Notes: a model not told the origin generated them from the letters alone. A stretch of 64,000 nucleotides of DNA from Cupriavidus yeoncheonensis (GCF_905397275.1 NZ_CAJPUY010000006.1:124001-188000), one strand, 5' to 3'. Positions 17,951-27,431 are shown, counted from the first letter of the stretch. Numbers and translations: made by a program.

Positions 17951-18042
17951 CCCGTCGGGATTGCTGTCGTCTCCCTAGAATCCGCTTGACCTGCCGGGCA
18001 GCGCAAGTGCGCCCCGGCCGCAACGGTTTCCGGGGGAAGCAA

Positions 18043-21000
18043 ATGTGGATTGTCAGGCTCGCCTTGCAGCGGCCCTATACCTTTGTGGTGCTCGCCATCT
18101 GCCTGCTGCTGGCCGGCCCGCTGGTGATCCTGCGCACGCCTACCGACATTTTTCCGGCGATCGATATCCCGGTGGTCAGCGTGGTGTGGACCTACAACGG
18201 CCTGTCCGCCGAAGACATGGCGCAGCGCATTGTCACCGGGTATGAGCGGTCGCTGACCAACAGCGTGGACGACATCGAGCACATCGAGTCGCAGACGCTG
18301 GCGGGCGTCGCGGTCATCAAGGTGTTCTTCCACCCGGGCGCCGACATCAACCGCGCCATTGCCCAGACCTCGTCGGGCGCGCAGTCGATGCTCCGGAGCA
18401 TGCCGCCCGGCACCACGCCGCCTTTGATCCTGAGCTACAGCGCGTCCACGGTGCCCATCCTGCGCCTTGCGCTGGGCAGCGACACGCTGCCGGAACAGGA
18501 GCTCTACGATCTCGGCAACAGCTTCATCCGCACGCAGCTGGCCACGGTGCAGGGCGCGTCGATCCCGCTGCCTTACGGCGGCAAGGTACGCCAGGTGATG
18601 GTCGACCTCGATACGCACGCGTTGCAGGCGCGCGGCCTGTCGCCGCTGGACGTGGTCAACGCCATCAATGCGCAGAACCTGATCCTGCCGGGCGGCACGG
18701 CCAAGATCGGCGCGCTGGAGTACCGCGTCGACCTCAATGGCAGCACACAGACCGTCGCGGCCCTGAACGACCTGCCGATCCGCAGCGGCCCCGACGGCAC
18801 GGTCTACGTGCGGGACGTGGCGCAGGTAAGGGACGGCTACGCGCCGCAGACCAACGTCGTGCGCCGCGACGGCAAGCGCGCGGCGCTGCTGGAGATCGAG
18901 AAGAGCGGCAGCACTTCCACGCTGTCGATCATCAGCCAGATCCGGGCGCTGCTGCCGAAGGTCACCGCCGGGCTGCCGAAGGCGCTGCAGGTGCAGGCAG
19001 TGTCCGACCAGTCGGTGTTCGTCCAGTCGGCCATCGATGGCGTGTTGCACGAAGCGCTGATTGCCGCCTGCCTGACCGCGCTGATGATCCTGCTGTTCCT
19101 CGGCAGCTGGCGCTCCACGCTGATCATCGCGGTCACCATTCCGCTGTCGGTGCTGGCGGCGCTGATCGCCCTGTCCGCGCTCGGCCAGACCCTGAACATC
19201 ATGACGCTCGGCGGGCTGGCGCTGGCGGTCGGCGTGCTGGTGGACGACGCCACCGTGGCGATCGAGAATGTGACGCACCACCGCGAGCTGGGCAAGCCGC
19301 TGGAACAGGCCATCCTCGACGGATCGGCGCAGATTGCACTGCCCACGCTGGTGTCCACGCTGTGCATCTGCATCGTCTTCCTGCCGATGTTCCTGCTGAG
19401 CGGCGTGGCGCGCTACCTGTTCGTGCCGATGGCCGAGGCCGTCGTGTTCGCGATGATGGCGTCCTATTTCCTGTCGCGCACGCTGATCCCGACGCTTGCC
19501 CACTACCTGCTGCGCGGCGAGGCAACCGCCGATGCCAGGCCGAAGGGGCGTGCCGGCCGATGGTTCGCGCACCTGCACAGCGCCTTCGAGCGGGCATTCG
19601 AAGGCTTGCGTGCGCGCTACGGCCGTCTTCTTGGCGCCGCCCTCGCCGCTCCCAGGCGTACGGTGGTGGTGTTCCTGCTGGCCTGCACAGGCTCGATGGC
19701 GCTGGTGCCTTTCCTTGGCCAGGACTTCTTCCCGAGCGTGGACAGCGGGGAAATCCGCCTGCACATGCGCGCAAGAACGGGAACCCGCATCGAGGAGACC
19801 GCCCGCATTGCCGACCAGGTGGAAACGGCGATCCGCAACGAGATCGGCGCGGATCGCGTCGCCGGCATCGTGGACAACATCGGCCTGCCGGTCAGCGGCA
19901 TCAACTTGACCTACGATTCCGCGCTGCCGATCGGCACAGCCGATGCCGAGATCCTGGTGTCGCTCAAGTCCGGAAGCGGCGGCACGGCACCGATGATCGA
20001 CAAGCTGGGTACGCTGCTGCCTGCGGCATTCCCCGGTGTCGGCTTTTCGTTCCTGCCGGCGGACATGGTCAGCCAGATCCTGAACTTCGGCCTGCCCGCG
20101 CCGATCGACGTGCAGATCGTCGGCAACGACCTGCAAGGCAACCGCGCCGTGGCGCAGCGGCTGCTCGGGCAGCTGGCCGCCGTGCCGGGGCTGGCGGACC
20201 TGCATCTCCAGCAGCCCGACGACCAGCCGGCGCTGACGGTCAAGGTGGACCGCACGCGTGCACTGCAGGCCGGGCTGTCGCAGCGCGAGGTGGCGCAGGA
20301 CCTGCTGATCTCGCTGTCCGGCAGCGGCCAGACCTCTCCCAACTTCTGGCTCAACCCGAAGAACGGGGTCAGCTATCCGCTGATGGTGTCGGTGCCGCAA
20401 TACGCGATGGATTCGCTGCAGACGCTGGCGAACATTCCGCTCGGGATCGGGGCTGCCACGGCGAGCCTGGGCGGCGCCGGTGGCCTCGGCCAGTTCAGCA
20501 GCGTCAGCCGTACCAGCCAGCAGGGCGTAGTGTCGCACTACAACGTGCAGCCGGTGCTGGACATCTTCGGCTCGGTACGCGGCCGCGACCTGGGCGCGGT
20601 GGCGGCGGACATCGACCGCATCGTCACGGCTGCGCGCAAGGATCTGCCGGCCGGATCCGACCTTGTGGTGCGCGGGCAGGTGCGGACCATGCGGGCATCC
20701 TTCTCCGGACTGCTGGCCGGGCTGGCCGCGGCGATCGTGCTGGTCTATCTGCTGATGGTCGTCAATTTCCAGTCCTGGATCGATCCGCTGGCGATCCTCT
20801 GCGGACTGCCCGGCGCGCTGGCCGGCATGGCGTGGATGCTGTTTGTCACGGGGACTACGGTCAGCGTGCCCGCGCTGACCGGCGCGATCATGTGCGTCGG
20901 CATTGCCACGGCGAACAGCATTCTGGTGGTCAGCCGTGCCCGCGAGCTGGTGGGCGAAGGGAAATCCCCGTTCCGTGCCGCGCTCGACGCCGGCGAGGGG

Positions 21001-21255
21001 CGTTTCCGCCCGGTGCTGATGACCGCGCTGGCCATGCTGTTCGGCATGGTGCCGATGGCGCTCGGCGCCGGCGGGGCCGGGGCCCAGAACGCGCCGCTGG
21101 GCCGTGCCGTGATTGGCGGACTGGCTTGCGGCACGGTGGCCACGCTGCTGCTTGTCCCGGTCTTCTTCGCGATGTTCCGCGCCTGGCTCGACAAGCGCCG
21201 CGGCGCGAAGCCCTTGCTTCTGACTCCTGTTCCCGATGAAAAAGGTCTGGTATGA
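18043..21255 (+). CDS. RND-family efflux permease (inner-membrane pump)
   Basis: 1070-residue resistance-nodulation-division permease, the proton-driven inner-membrane part of a tripartite exporter. It has the opening helix LALQRPYTFVVLAICLLLAG, two large periplasmic loops and the TM4 proton-relay pair Asp401-Asp402 (GVLVDDATVAIENV). In TM10 the lysine of AcrB-type pumps is replaced: the segment reads TANSILVVSRARE, with Ala957 aligned to AcrB Lys940. The start is the ATG at 18043 after GGGGGAAGC; an upstream TTG at 17986 would add 19 implausible residues. The adaptor gene overlaps its end. It belongs to the HAE1-like rather than the heavy-metal branch, so organic substrates are more likely than metals. 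Confidence 0.92.
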   Translation: MWIVRLALQRPYTFVVLAICLLLAGPLVILRTPTDIFPAIDIPVVSVVWTYNGLSAEDMAQRIVTGYERSLTNSVDDIEHIESQTLAGVAVIKVFFHPGADINRAIAQTSSGAQSMLRSMPPGTTPPLILSYSASTVPILRLALGSDTLPEQELYDLGNSFIRTQLATVQGASIPLPYGGKVRQVMVDLDTHALQARGLSPLDVVNAINAQNLILPGGTAKIGALEYRVDLNGSTQTVAALNDLPIRSGPDGTVYVRDVAQVRDGYAPQTNVVRRDGKRAALLEIEKSGSTSTLSIISQIRALLPKVTAGLPKALQVQAVSDQSVFVQSAIDGVLHEALIAACLTALMILLFLGSWRSTLIIAVTIPLSVLAALIALSALGQTLNIMTLGGLALAVGVLVDDATVAIENVTHHRELGKPLEQAILDGSAQIALPTLVSTLCICIVFLPMFLLSGVARYLFVPMAEAVVFAMMASYFLSRTLIPTLAHYLLRGEATADARPKGRAGRWFAHLHSAFERAFEGLRARYGRLLGAALAAPRRTVVVFLLACTGSMALVPFLGQDFFPSVDSGEIRLHMRARTGTRIEETARIADQVETAIRNEIGADRVAGIVDNIGLPVSGINLTYDSALPIGTADAEILVSLKSGSGGTAPMIDKLGTLLPAAFPGVGFSFLPADMVSQILNFGLPAPIDVQIVGNDLQGNRAVAQRLLGQLAAVPGLADLHLQQPDDQPALTVKVDRTRALQAGLSQREVAQDLLISLSGSGQTSPNFWLNPKNGVSYPLMVSVPQYAMDSLQTLANIPLGIGAATASLGGAGGLGQFSSVSRTSQQGVVSHYNVQPVLDIFGSVRGRDLGAVAADIDRIVTAARKDLPAGSDLVVRGQVRTMRASFSGLLAGLAAAIVLVYLLMVVNFQSWIDPLAILCGLPGALAGMAWMLFVTGTTVSVPALTGAIMCVGIATANSILVVSRARELVGEGKSPFRAALDAGEGRFRPVLMTALAMLFGMVPMALGAGGAGAQNAPLGRAVIGGLACGTVATLLLVPVFFAMFRAWLDKRRGAKPLLLTPVPDEKGLV

Positions 21256-22469
21256 CATTGCCTACGCTGCCCGATTCCGCCGATGACACGTTGCCTGAAA
21301 CGGCCCGCCCGGCGCGCCGCGTCCGGGGGCGGGCGCGCCCGGTACTGGCCGGTGCCGGGATACTGGCTTGTGCGCTTGCGGCCGGCATCGTCCCGAGGCT
21401 GAACGCGAATGCCGCGCTCTCGCAGCGCACCGCGCAGGCGATGGTGCCGGCCGTCAGCGTGGTGCGGCCGGCGCGTGCGTCGGCCGCACGCGAGATCGTC
21501 CTGCCCGGCGATGTGCGGGCCTACCAGGATGCCGCGGTCTATGCGCGCGTCAACGGGTACCTGCGGCGCTGGGTCGCGGATATCGGCACGCCCGTCAGGC
21601 AGGGCCAGCTGCTGGCGGAGATCGACGCGCCGGAAGTGGCCGACCAGTTGCGCCAGGCGCGCGCGGAAGAGGCCACCGCCGCCGCCAACTATGCGCTGGC
21701 CAAGACCACCGCGGACCGGTGGAAGGACCTGCAGGCGTCCAACTCCGTCGCGCAGCAGGAGACGGACCAGAAGATCGCCGACATGCAGGCAAAGGCCGCC
21801 GCGCTCGCGTCGGCGCGCTCCAATACGTCGCGGCTGGCGCAGATGGCGTCCTACACGCAGATACGTGCCCCGTTCGACGGGGTCGTCACGGCCAGGAACG
21901 TCGACACCGGGGCCCTCATCGATGCGGGCAGCAGCCCGGGCCAGGGGCGCGAACTGTTCCATCTCTCCGCCGGCCATACGCTGCGCGTCTATGTACAGGT
22001 GCCGCAGGACGCCAGCGCGATGGTCGGGCCGGACCTGCAGGCGTGGCTGACCTTGCCGCAGGCGCCGGGCCAGCGCTTCCCGGCAAGGGTGGCGCGCAAT
22101 GCCGGCGCCATCGATCCCGTCACGCGCAGCCTGCGCGTCGAGCTGGATGTGGACAGCCAGGGCGGCCGCATCCTGCCGGGCGCCTACGCCGAGGTGCACC
22201 TGAGTTCGGCCGCCGGCGCGGCGGGATTCGACTTGCCCGCCAGCACGCTCGCGTTCCGCCCCGAGGGCCCGTGCGTGGCCGTGGTCGGCCAGGACGGGCA
22301 GGTGGCCATCCGCAAGGTCGTGCTCGGCCGCGATTTCGGTTCGCACGTGCAAGTACTGGATGGGCTGCAGGGTGCGGAGCAGGTGGTCGTCAATCCGGGC
22401 GATGGCCTGACGGCCGGTGCCCGGGTGCGGGTGGTCGCCGCCAGGCCCGGTACCGACAGGAGCTCCTGA
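21252..22469 (+). CDS. RND periplasmic adaptor (membrane fusion protein)
   Basis: 405-residue HlyD/AcrA-type adaptor linking the permease to the outer-membrane channel. A signal-anchor lies at about residues 30-48, then beta-barrel and lipoyl halves (VYARVNGYLRRWVADIGTPV, GQLLAEIDAPEVADQLRQA), an alpha-hairpin, and the second lipoyl half YTQIRAPFDGVVTARNVDTG. The N-terminal segment before the anchor is long and Arg-rich (ARPARRVRGRARP). It starts within the permease gene (four-base ATGA overlap) and ends overlapping the next gene, so the three are translationally coupled. Confidence 0.92.
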   Translation: MTLPTLPDSADDTLPETARPARRVRGRARPVLAGAGILACALAAGIVPRLNANAALSQRTAQAMVPAVSVVRPARASAAREIVLPGDVRAYQDAAVYARVNGYLRRWVADIGTPVRQGQLLAEIDAPEVADQLRQARAEEATAAANYALAKTTADRWKDLQASNSVAQQETDQKIADMQAKAAALASARSNTSRLAQMASYTQIRAPFDGVVTARNVDTGALIDAGSSPGQGRELFHLSAGHTLRVYVQVPQDASAMVGPDLQAWLTLPQAPGQRFPARVARNAGAIDPVTRSLRVELDVDSQGGRILPGAYAEVHLSSAAGAAGFDLPASTLAFRPEGPCVAVVGQDGQVAIRKVVLGRDFGSHVQVLDGLQGAEQVVVNPGDGLTAGARVRVVAARPGTDRSS

Positions 22470-24001
22470 TGGCCGCGCCAGACATCATGCTTATGACGCC
22501 AATGAAGGAAAGCCACGAGAAGCGAGCCGGCTGGCAAGGGCAGCCCGCGCGCGCGGCAGTGCGGATGCTGGCGGCGGGGTTGCTCGCCCTGATTGCCGGA
22601 TGCGCGGCCGCGCCGCCATACCGGCCGCCGGCCATCGACCTGCCTGCCGCCTACAAGGAAGCGGGTGCCAGCCCGGCCCACCCGGGTGGGCCGGACGCGA
22701 TTGCACCGGACTGGTGGCGCGGCTATGGCGACGACACGCTCGACAGCCTGGAAGGCCGTATCGAGGTGTCGAGCCAGGCCCTGCGCAAGGCCGTTGCACT
22801 GCTGCAGGATGCGCGGGCCCAGGCGCGAGCCGCCCGTTCCGCCTACTTTCCGACGGTGACGGCCGGCACGGCATTCAGCAGGAGCCGCGTATCGGAAAAC
22901 GTAGTCGGGCGATCCCTGGCGGGCAAGACCACCAATGACTACCTGCTCGGCCTGGGCGCGTCATGGGAGCCGGACCTGTTCGGACGGATCGGCGGCACCG
23001 TCGATGCCGCCGAGGCCCGCGCCCAGGCCAGCGCGGAAGACGTGGCGGCGGTACGGCTCGGGCTGCAGGCAGAACTGGCCGTCGACTACTTCGGCGTGCG
23101 CTCGCTGGACCGCGAGGCCGCATTGCTGCAGCAGACCATCGACGCCTACACCTCCGTGCTCGATCTGGTGACGAACCGCTACCGCGGCGGCATTGCCACG
23201 GAAGGCGATGTGGCCCAGGCGCGCGCCCAGCTGGAAAGCACCCGGGCGCAGCTGTCCGATCTGCGCCTGAACCGGACCCAGCTTGAGCACGCCATGGCAA
23301 CGCTGGTGGGAGAACCCGCCAGCCGCTTCACGCTTGCTCGCGCCGCCGGGGCAGGCAGCCAGGAACTGTTGCCAGCCGTGCCGGCCGCGCTGCCCTCGCA
23401 ACTGCTCGAGCGCCGGCCGGACATCGCCGCCGCCGAGCGCAGGGTGGCTGCCGCCAACGCGCAGATCGGCGTGGCGCGGGCCGCCTTCTTCCCCAGCCTG
23501 ATGCTGACGCTGGGCGGCGGGCTGGAAAGCTCCAGCCTGGCCAGCTGGCTGACCGCGCCCAGCCGCTTCTGGGCAATCGGTCCGGCACTGGCCGGCACGC
23601 TGCTGGATGGCGGGCGCCGCCAGGCCGGCGAAGACAGCGCCCGTGCGCAGTTCGACGCGAGCGCCGCGGACTACCGCGCTGCGGTGCTGCGCGCGGTGCA
23701 GGAGGTGGAGGATGGCTACGCCGCCACCCAGGCGCTGCACGACGAAGCATCGAGCCAGCAGATTGCGTCGCAGGCTTCGGCCAGGGCGCTGGCCATCGGG
23801 CTGGACCGCTACCGCAAGGGCGCGGTGGCCTACCTGGACGTCAACATCCTGCAGGCGGCATCGCTGTCCAGCGACCGCGCGCTTGAAAACGTCCATCGGC
23901 GCCAGCTTGCCGCGAGCGTGGGTCTGGTCAGGGCGCTCGGTGGCGGCTGGGAGGGCGCAGTTGACATCGGTCAGGCGGCATCGCCGGGCGTACCCCGATA
24001 G
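22469..24001 (+). CDS. RND outer-membrane channel lipoprotein (NodT/OprM family)
   Basis: 510-residue outer-membrane factor that forms a TolC-like trimeric channel. The lipobox is in LLALIAGC, followed by the family opening AAPPYRPPAIDLPAAYK and WWRGYGDDTLDSL; two repeated OEP domains follow, with SWEPDLFGRIGGTVDAAEAR and NRYRGGIATEGDVAQARAQL in the first and LLERRPDIAAAERRVAAANA starting the second. The ATG at 22469 overlaps the adaptor stop (TGATG) behind AGGAGCTCC. The signal peptide is unusually distant from that start, so internal starts at 22490 or 22499 are possible. The operon ends with this gene. Confidence 0.9.
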   Translation: MAAPDIMLMTPMKESHEKRAGWQGQPARAAVRMLAAGLLALIAGCAAAPPYRPPAIDLPAAYKEAGASPAHPGGPDAIAPDWWRGYGDDTLDSLEGRIEVSSQALRKAVALLQDARAQARAARSAYFPTVTAGTAFSRSRVSENVVGRSLAGKTTNDYLLGLGASWEPDLFGRIGGTVDAAEARAQASAEDVAAVRLGLQAELAVDYFGVRSLDREAALLQQTIDAYTSVLDLVTNRYRGGIATEGDVAQARAQLESTRAQLSDLRLNRTQLEHAMATLVGEPASRFTLARAAGAGSQELLPAVPAALPSQLLERRPDIAAAERRVAAANAQIGVARAAFFPSLMLTLGGGLESSSLASWLTAPSRFWAIGPALAGTLLDGGRRQAGEDSARAQFDASAADYRAAVLRAVQEVEDGYAATQALHDEASSQQIASQASARALAIGLDRYRKGAVAYLDVNILQAASLSSDRALENVHRRQLAASVGLVRALGGGWEGAVDIGQAASPGVPR

Positions 24002-24093
24002 TGATGAATCCGGCACCACCACAAGAGTAAACTCCGGTCCTTTCCAGGAAAGGCGAAGCCATCCACAAGACGGCATTCGCGGGAGTTGTTCTG

Positions 24094-25491
24094 ATGAGTC
24101 TGTTCCGCACCAAGAATATCGACGCCATGCTCGCCGTGGCGCATGACGACGGCCTGAAGAAGGTGCTCGGCCCGATCGATCTTGTCATGATGGGCATCGG
24201 CGCCATCATCGGCACCGGCATCTTCGTGCTGACCGGCACCGGCGCGCTGACCGCCGGGCCCGCGCTGACGGTGTCGTTCGTGATCGCCGCCATGGCGTGC
24301 GGGTTTGCCGCGCTGTGCTATGCCGAGTTCGCGTCCGCCATTCCCGTATCGGGATCGATCTATACCTACAGCTATGCCACGCTTGGCGAGATCATCGCGT
24401 GGATGATCGGCTGGGACCTGCTGCTCGAATACGGGCTGGCCACGTCGGCGGTGTCGGTGGGCTGGTCGGGCTACTTCCAGTCGCTCGTGGCCGGCTTCGG
24501 GCTGAAACTGCCGGCGGCGCTCACGGCGGCGCCGGGCGCGGTGCCTGGCGTCGGGACCATGGTGAACCTGCCGGCCATGCTGATCATGCTGGCGATCACG
24601 TGGGTGGTCTCGTACGGCGTGAAGGAATCGACGCGGCTGAACAACGTGATGGTGGCGATCAAGATCAGCGTGGTGCTGCTGTTCATTGCCGTGGGCGTGT
24701 GGCACGTGAAGCCGGTGAACTGGCAGCCGTTCGCGCCGTTCGGCATGAGCGGCGTGTTCAATGCGGCCGCGCTGGTGTTCTTTGCGTTCATCGGTTTCGA
24801 CGCCGTGACCTCGGCGGCCGAGGAAGTGCGCAACCCGAGCCGCGACCTGCCCGTCGGCATCATTGGCTCGCTGGCGGTCTGCACGGTGCTGTACGTGGTG
24901 GTGGCCGCGATCATGACGGGCATCGTGCCCTTCGCCAAGTTCGCGGGCGTGGACCATCCGGTGTCGCTGGCGCTGCAATTCGCCGGGCAGAACTGGGTCG
25001 CGGGCTTTGTCGACCTGGGTGCCATCCTCGGCATGACCACGGTGATCCTGGTGATGACCTACGGCCAGACCCGCATCATCTTCGCGATGTCGCGTGACGG
25101 GCTGCTGCCCGAGCGGCTCTCGTCGGTGCACCCCGTGCATGCCACGCCGTACTTCGCCACGTGGACCGTGGGCATCGTGTTCGCCGTGATTGCCGGCTTC
25201 GTGCCACTCAATGTGCTGGCCGAGCTGATCAATATCGGCACGCTCGCGGCCTTCACGCTGATCTCGATCGCCGTGCTGGTGCTGCGCCGCACGCGCCCGG
25301 ACCTGCCGCGCGCGTTCCGTTGCCCTGGCGTGCCCGTGGTGCCGCTGCTGTCCGCGGGCTTCTGCCTGTTCCTGATGGCACACCTGCAGGCACTGACGTG
25401 GATGGCATTCCTGGTGTGGCTGGCGATCGGCCTCGCGATCTATTTCCTCTATGCAAGGCGCAACGCCGTGCTGCACAACCACGGCGGCTGA
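24094..25491 (+). CDS. Amino acid permease, APC superfamily (cationic amino acid transporter type)
   Basis: 465-residue, about 12-helix amino acid/polyamine/organocation transporter. It starts LFRTKNIDAMLAVAHDDGLK and has the substrate-binding helix 1 GIGAIIGTGIFVLTGTGALT, YAEFASAIPVSGSIYTYSYA on helix 3 and FFAFIGFDAVTSAAEEVRNP on helix 6, all typical of YfnA/CAT-like permeases. It would import an amino acid by proton symport at the inner membrane. It ends 35 bases before the convergent second MocR gene. That proximity makes a regulatory link possible, but it is on the far side of the MocR gene from its putative operators. Confidence 0.9.
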   Translation: MSLFRTKNIDAMLAVAHDDGLKKVLGPIDLVMMGIGAIIGTGIFVLTGTGALTAGPALTVSFVIAAMACGFAALCYAEFASAIPVSGSIYTYSYATLGEIIAWMIGWDLLLEYGLATSAVSVGWSGYFQSLVAGFGLKLPAALTAAPGAVPGVGTMVNLPAMLIMLAITWVVSYGVKESTRLNNVMVAIKISVVLLFIAVGVWHVKPVNWQPFAPFGMSGVFNAAALVFFAFIGFDAVTSAAEEVRNPSRDLPVGIIGSLAVCTVLYVVVAAIMTGIVPFAKFAGVDHPVSLALQFAGQNWVAGFVDLGAILGMTTVILVMTYGQTRIIFAMSRDGLLPERLSSVHPVHATPYFATWTVGIVFAVIAGFVPLNVLAELINIGTLAAFTLISIAVLVLRRTRPDLPRAFRCPGVPVVPLLSAGFCLFLMAHLQALTWMAFLVWLAIGLAIYFLYARRNAVLHNHGG

Positions 25492-25526
25492 AGCGCAGGC
25501 GCCGGCCGTCCCCGCTCAATCCCCGC

Positions 25527-26930
25527 TTACCCGCGCGAGGCGGCCTCACGCAGGAAGGCCACGGCGCGGGGCTCGTTGACATAGGCGGTGTTGACGCGAA
25601 TCCATGCCGAGGTTTCGCCGCCCGGCCGGAAGTAGTTGCCCGGCGCCAGCGTCACGCCGAACTGTTCGCCCAGCGTGACCAGCTCGCGCGAATCCTCTAC
25701 CCCCGGCGGGCGCGCCCACAGGAAATTGCCGCCCGCCGGTTCGCAGAACACCTCCCATCCACATGCCGTCAGCTGCCGCACGGCATTGGCCGATGACTCG
25801 CGCACGCGCAGGCGCAGCCGCTCCACATACTTGCGATAGCCGCCGCGCTCCAGCAGCGTGGCGATGACCGCCTCGGCAAAGTGCGAGCCGGCTATGCTGG
25901 TCAGTACCTTCACATCCACCAGGTCTTTCACCAGCGCCTTGTCCGCGACCAGGTAGCCGACGCGCAGCGACGCCGACACCGTCTTGGAAAACCCGCTGAT
26001 GTAGATCACATGTTCCAGCTGGTCCAGTGTCGCGAGCCGGTCGGTGAAATGCGTCTGGAAGTCCGAGAAGATGTCGTCCTCGACAAAGCGGAAGCCGTGC
26101 CTGCGGGCCAGTTCCAGCAAACGGAAGGCGACCGGCGGCGCCAGCGTGGAGCCAGTCGGGTTCTGCAGCACGCTGTTGGTGAAGAAGAGCTTCGGCTTGT
26201 GCTCGCGCAGCAGCGCTTCCGTGGCATCCGGATCCGGGCCGGAAGGTGTATGCGGCACCCCCACCAGCTGCACGCCATGCAGGCGCAGCAGGCCGAACAG
26301 GTTGTAGTAGCCCGGGTCTTCCACGAACACGGTATCGCCAGGCTTGAGCAGGTGCCGCACGACCAGGTCCAGCGCCTGGCTGGCACCGGTGGTGATCAAT
26401 ACCTGCGGCAGCTCCGCCGCGATGCCGAGCTGCCGTACGCGGTGAAGCACCTGCCTGCGCAGCTCGGGGTGGCCCAGCGGCGTGGCGTAGTGGATCACGC
26501 TGTCGATCTCGTTGCGCGAGACGGCGCGGACGGCCTGCGTCAGCCCTTCCACGTCGCGCCAGGTCTCGGGCACGAAGCCGCCGGCCAGCTTGAGCGTGCT
26601 GCTGGGGTGGTTGAACTGCTCCAGGATGTGGCCGGACAGGTCCTCGGCCAGGCTGGGGTCGGACCAGCCACGCGTTGCCCGGCTGGCGAGCGGGCTCTCC
26701 GCCACGTAAAAGCCGGAGCCCTGGCGCGAATCCAGCAGCCCCTGCGACACCAGCCGGTCATAGGCTTCGATCACCGGGAAGCGGCTGATGCCGTGGTTGG
26801 TCGCCAGTTGCCGGATCGATGGCAGCCGTGCGCCGGGGCGAGCCTCGCTGGAACTGATCCATGCCTTCACGCCCTGGATGATCTGCTCGGTCAGGGGAAT
26901 GCCCGTGGAGTGGTCAATGATCAGCTTCAT
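25527..26930 (-). CDS. MocR-family regulator (GntR helix-turn-helix fused to aminotransferase fold)
   Basis: 467 residues, same architecture as the MocR at 10675-12123. The GntR winged helix spans about 1-75 (TGIPLTEQIIQGVKAWISSS, SIRQLATNHGISRFPVIEAY), and the aminotransferase-like domain carries the PLP lysine in YISGFSKTVSASLRVGYL. The two proteins are clearly paralogous. Divergent from it is a DUF2917 gene, not an obvious catabolic gene, while the convergent neighbour is an amino acid permease. Its operator probably lies in 26940-27000, where CTGT boxes recur, so it is likely autoregulated. The effector is unknown. Confidence 0.88.
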   Translation of the reverse strand: MKLIIDHSTGIPLTEQIIQGVKAWISSSEARPGARLPSIRQLATNHGISRFPVIEAYDRLVSQGLLDSRQGSGFYVAESPLASRATRGWSDPSLAEDLSGHILEQFNHPSSTLKLAGGFVPETWRDVEGLTQAVRAVSRNEIDSVIHYATPLGHPELRRQVLHRVRQLGIAAELPQVLITTGASQALDLVVRHLLKPGDTVFVEDPGYYNLFGLLRLHGVQLVGVPHTPSGPDPDATEALLREHKPKLFFTNSVLQNPTGSTLAPPVAFRLLELARRHGFRFVEDDIFSDFQTHFTDRLATLDQLEHVIYISGFSKTVSASLRVGYLVADKALVKDLVDVKVLTSIAGSHFAEAVIATLLERGGYRKYVERLRLRVRESSANAVRQLTACGWEVFCEPAGGNFLWARPPGVEDSRELVTLGEQFGVTLAPGNYFRPGGETSAWIRVNTAYVNEPRAVAFLREAASRG

Positions 26931-26942
26931 GGTGGTGTCGAA

Positions 26943-26996
26943 CTGTCAGGAAAAACTACTGAACAGTTCATCAAAAACTGTTCGCAACTGTACATG
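26943..26996. promoter_or_regulatory. CTGT boxes upstream of the second MocR gene
   Basis: Repeated motifs sit within 54 bases upstream of the start codon: CTGTCAGG (26943), the dyad GAACAGTTC (26961-26969), CTGTTCGC (26978) and CTGTACAT (26988). The last three carry the same ACTGT core in one or both orientations. The core matches the boxes near the first MocR gene. The binding is inferred from the family and spacing. Confidence 0.5.
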
Positions 26997-27070
26997 GGAT
27001 TCTAGTCGCTGATGCGAATAATGGAAGCATGGCGGAGATAGGTGCCGCCGGGCTGACGAGGAGTGGCGAC

Positions 27071-27412
27071 ATGCGTGAACTGCGGGTGTTTGAACTGGAT
27101 GAGCCGGAGCAGCCGGTGAGCCTGCGCGCGGGCTACGGGCAAAGCGTGAAGGTGATCGAGGGCCGGGTATGGGTCACGGTGGAAGGCTGCGTGGCCGACT
27201 TCTGGCTGCAGCCGGGCGAGGTCTTTGCGCTGGCCGAGGGCGAGCGCTTCTGGCTGTCGGGCGAGGGCGGCCCGGCGCGCTTTGCCCTGTCCGCGGTGTC
27301 GGCACCGCTGTCATGGCGGCGGCTGGCCGCCTGGCTGCGCGTGCTGGCGCACCGCTGGGGCGAGTGGAAGACCGATGCGTTCGGGGAATGCCCGCGCCTG
27401 GGCGTGCGGTGA
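27071..27412 (+). CDS. DUF2917 domain protein
   Basis: 113-residue cytoplasmic protein recognised as DUF2917, whose core is a small cupin-like barrel: VSLRAGYGQSVKVIEGRVWV, TVEGCVADFWLQPGEVFALA, and GERFWLSGEGG. AGGAG lies nine bases before the ATG at 27071. DUF2917 proteins commonly neighbour aminotransferase-like or transport genes in Burkholderiaceae, but their function is not known. It is divergent from the MocR gene and followed by a strong terminator, so it is a single-gene unit probably controlled by that regulator. Confidence 0.75.
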   Translation: MRELRVFELDEPEQPVSLRAGYGQSVKVIEGRVWVTVEGCVADFWLQPGEVFALAEGERFWLSGEGGPARFALSAVSAPLSWRRLAAWLRVLAHRWGEWKTDAFGECPRLGVR

Positions 27413-27431
27413 TGGCGCCTTCCGCGGAGCG

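Noticed and set aside
17986-18042. Upstream TTG start for the RND permease
   Set aside because: It would add 19 Arg-rich residues before the first membrane helix and skip the good ribosome binding site at the ATG.
17815-21258. A very long open frame (over 1100 codons) on the minus strand opposite the RND permease gene
   Set aside because: It mirrors the permease codons, is His/Gln/Arg-rich in the pattern of antisense frames in high-GC DNA, and has no recognisable domain. The plus-strand RND protein is unambiguous.
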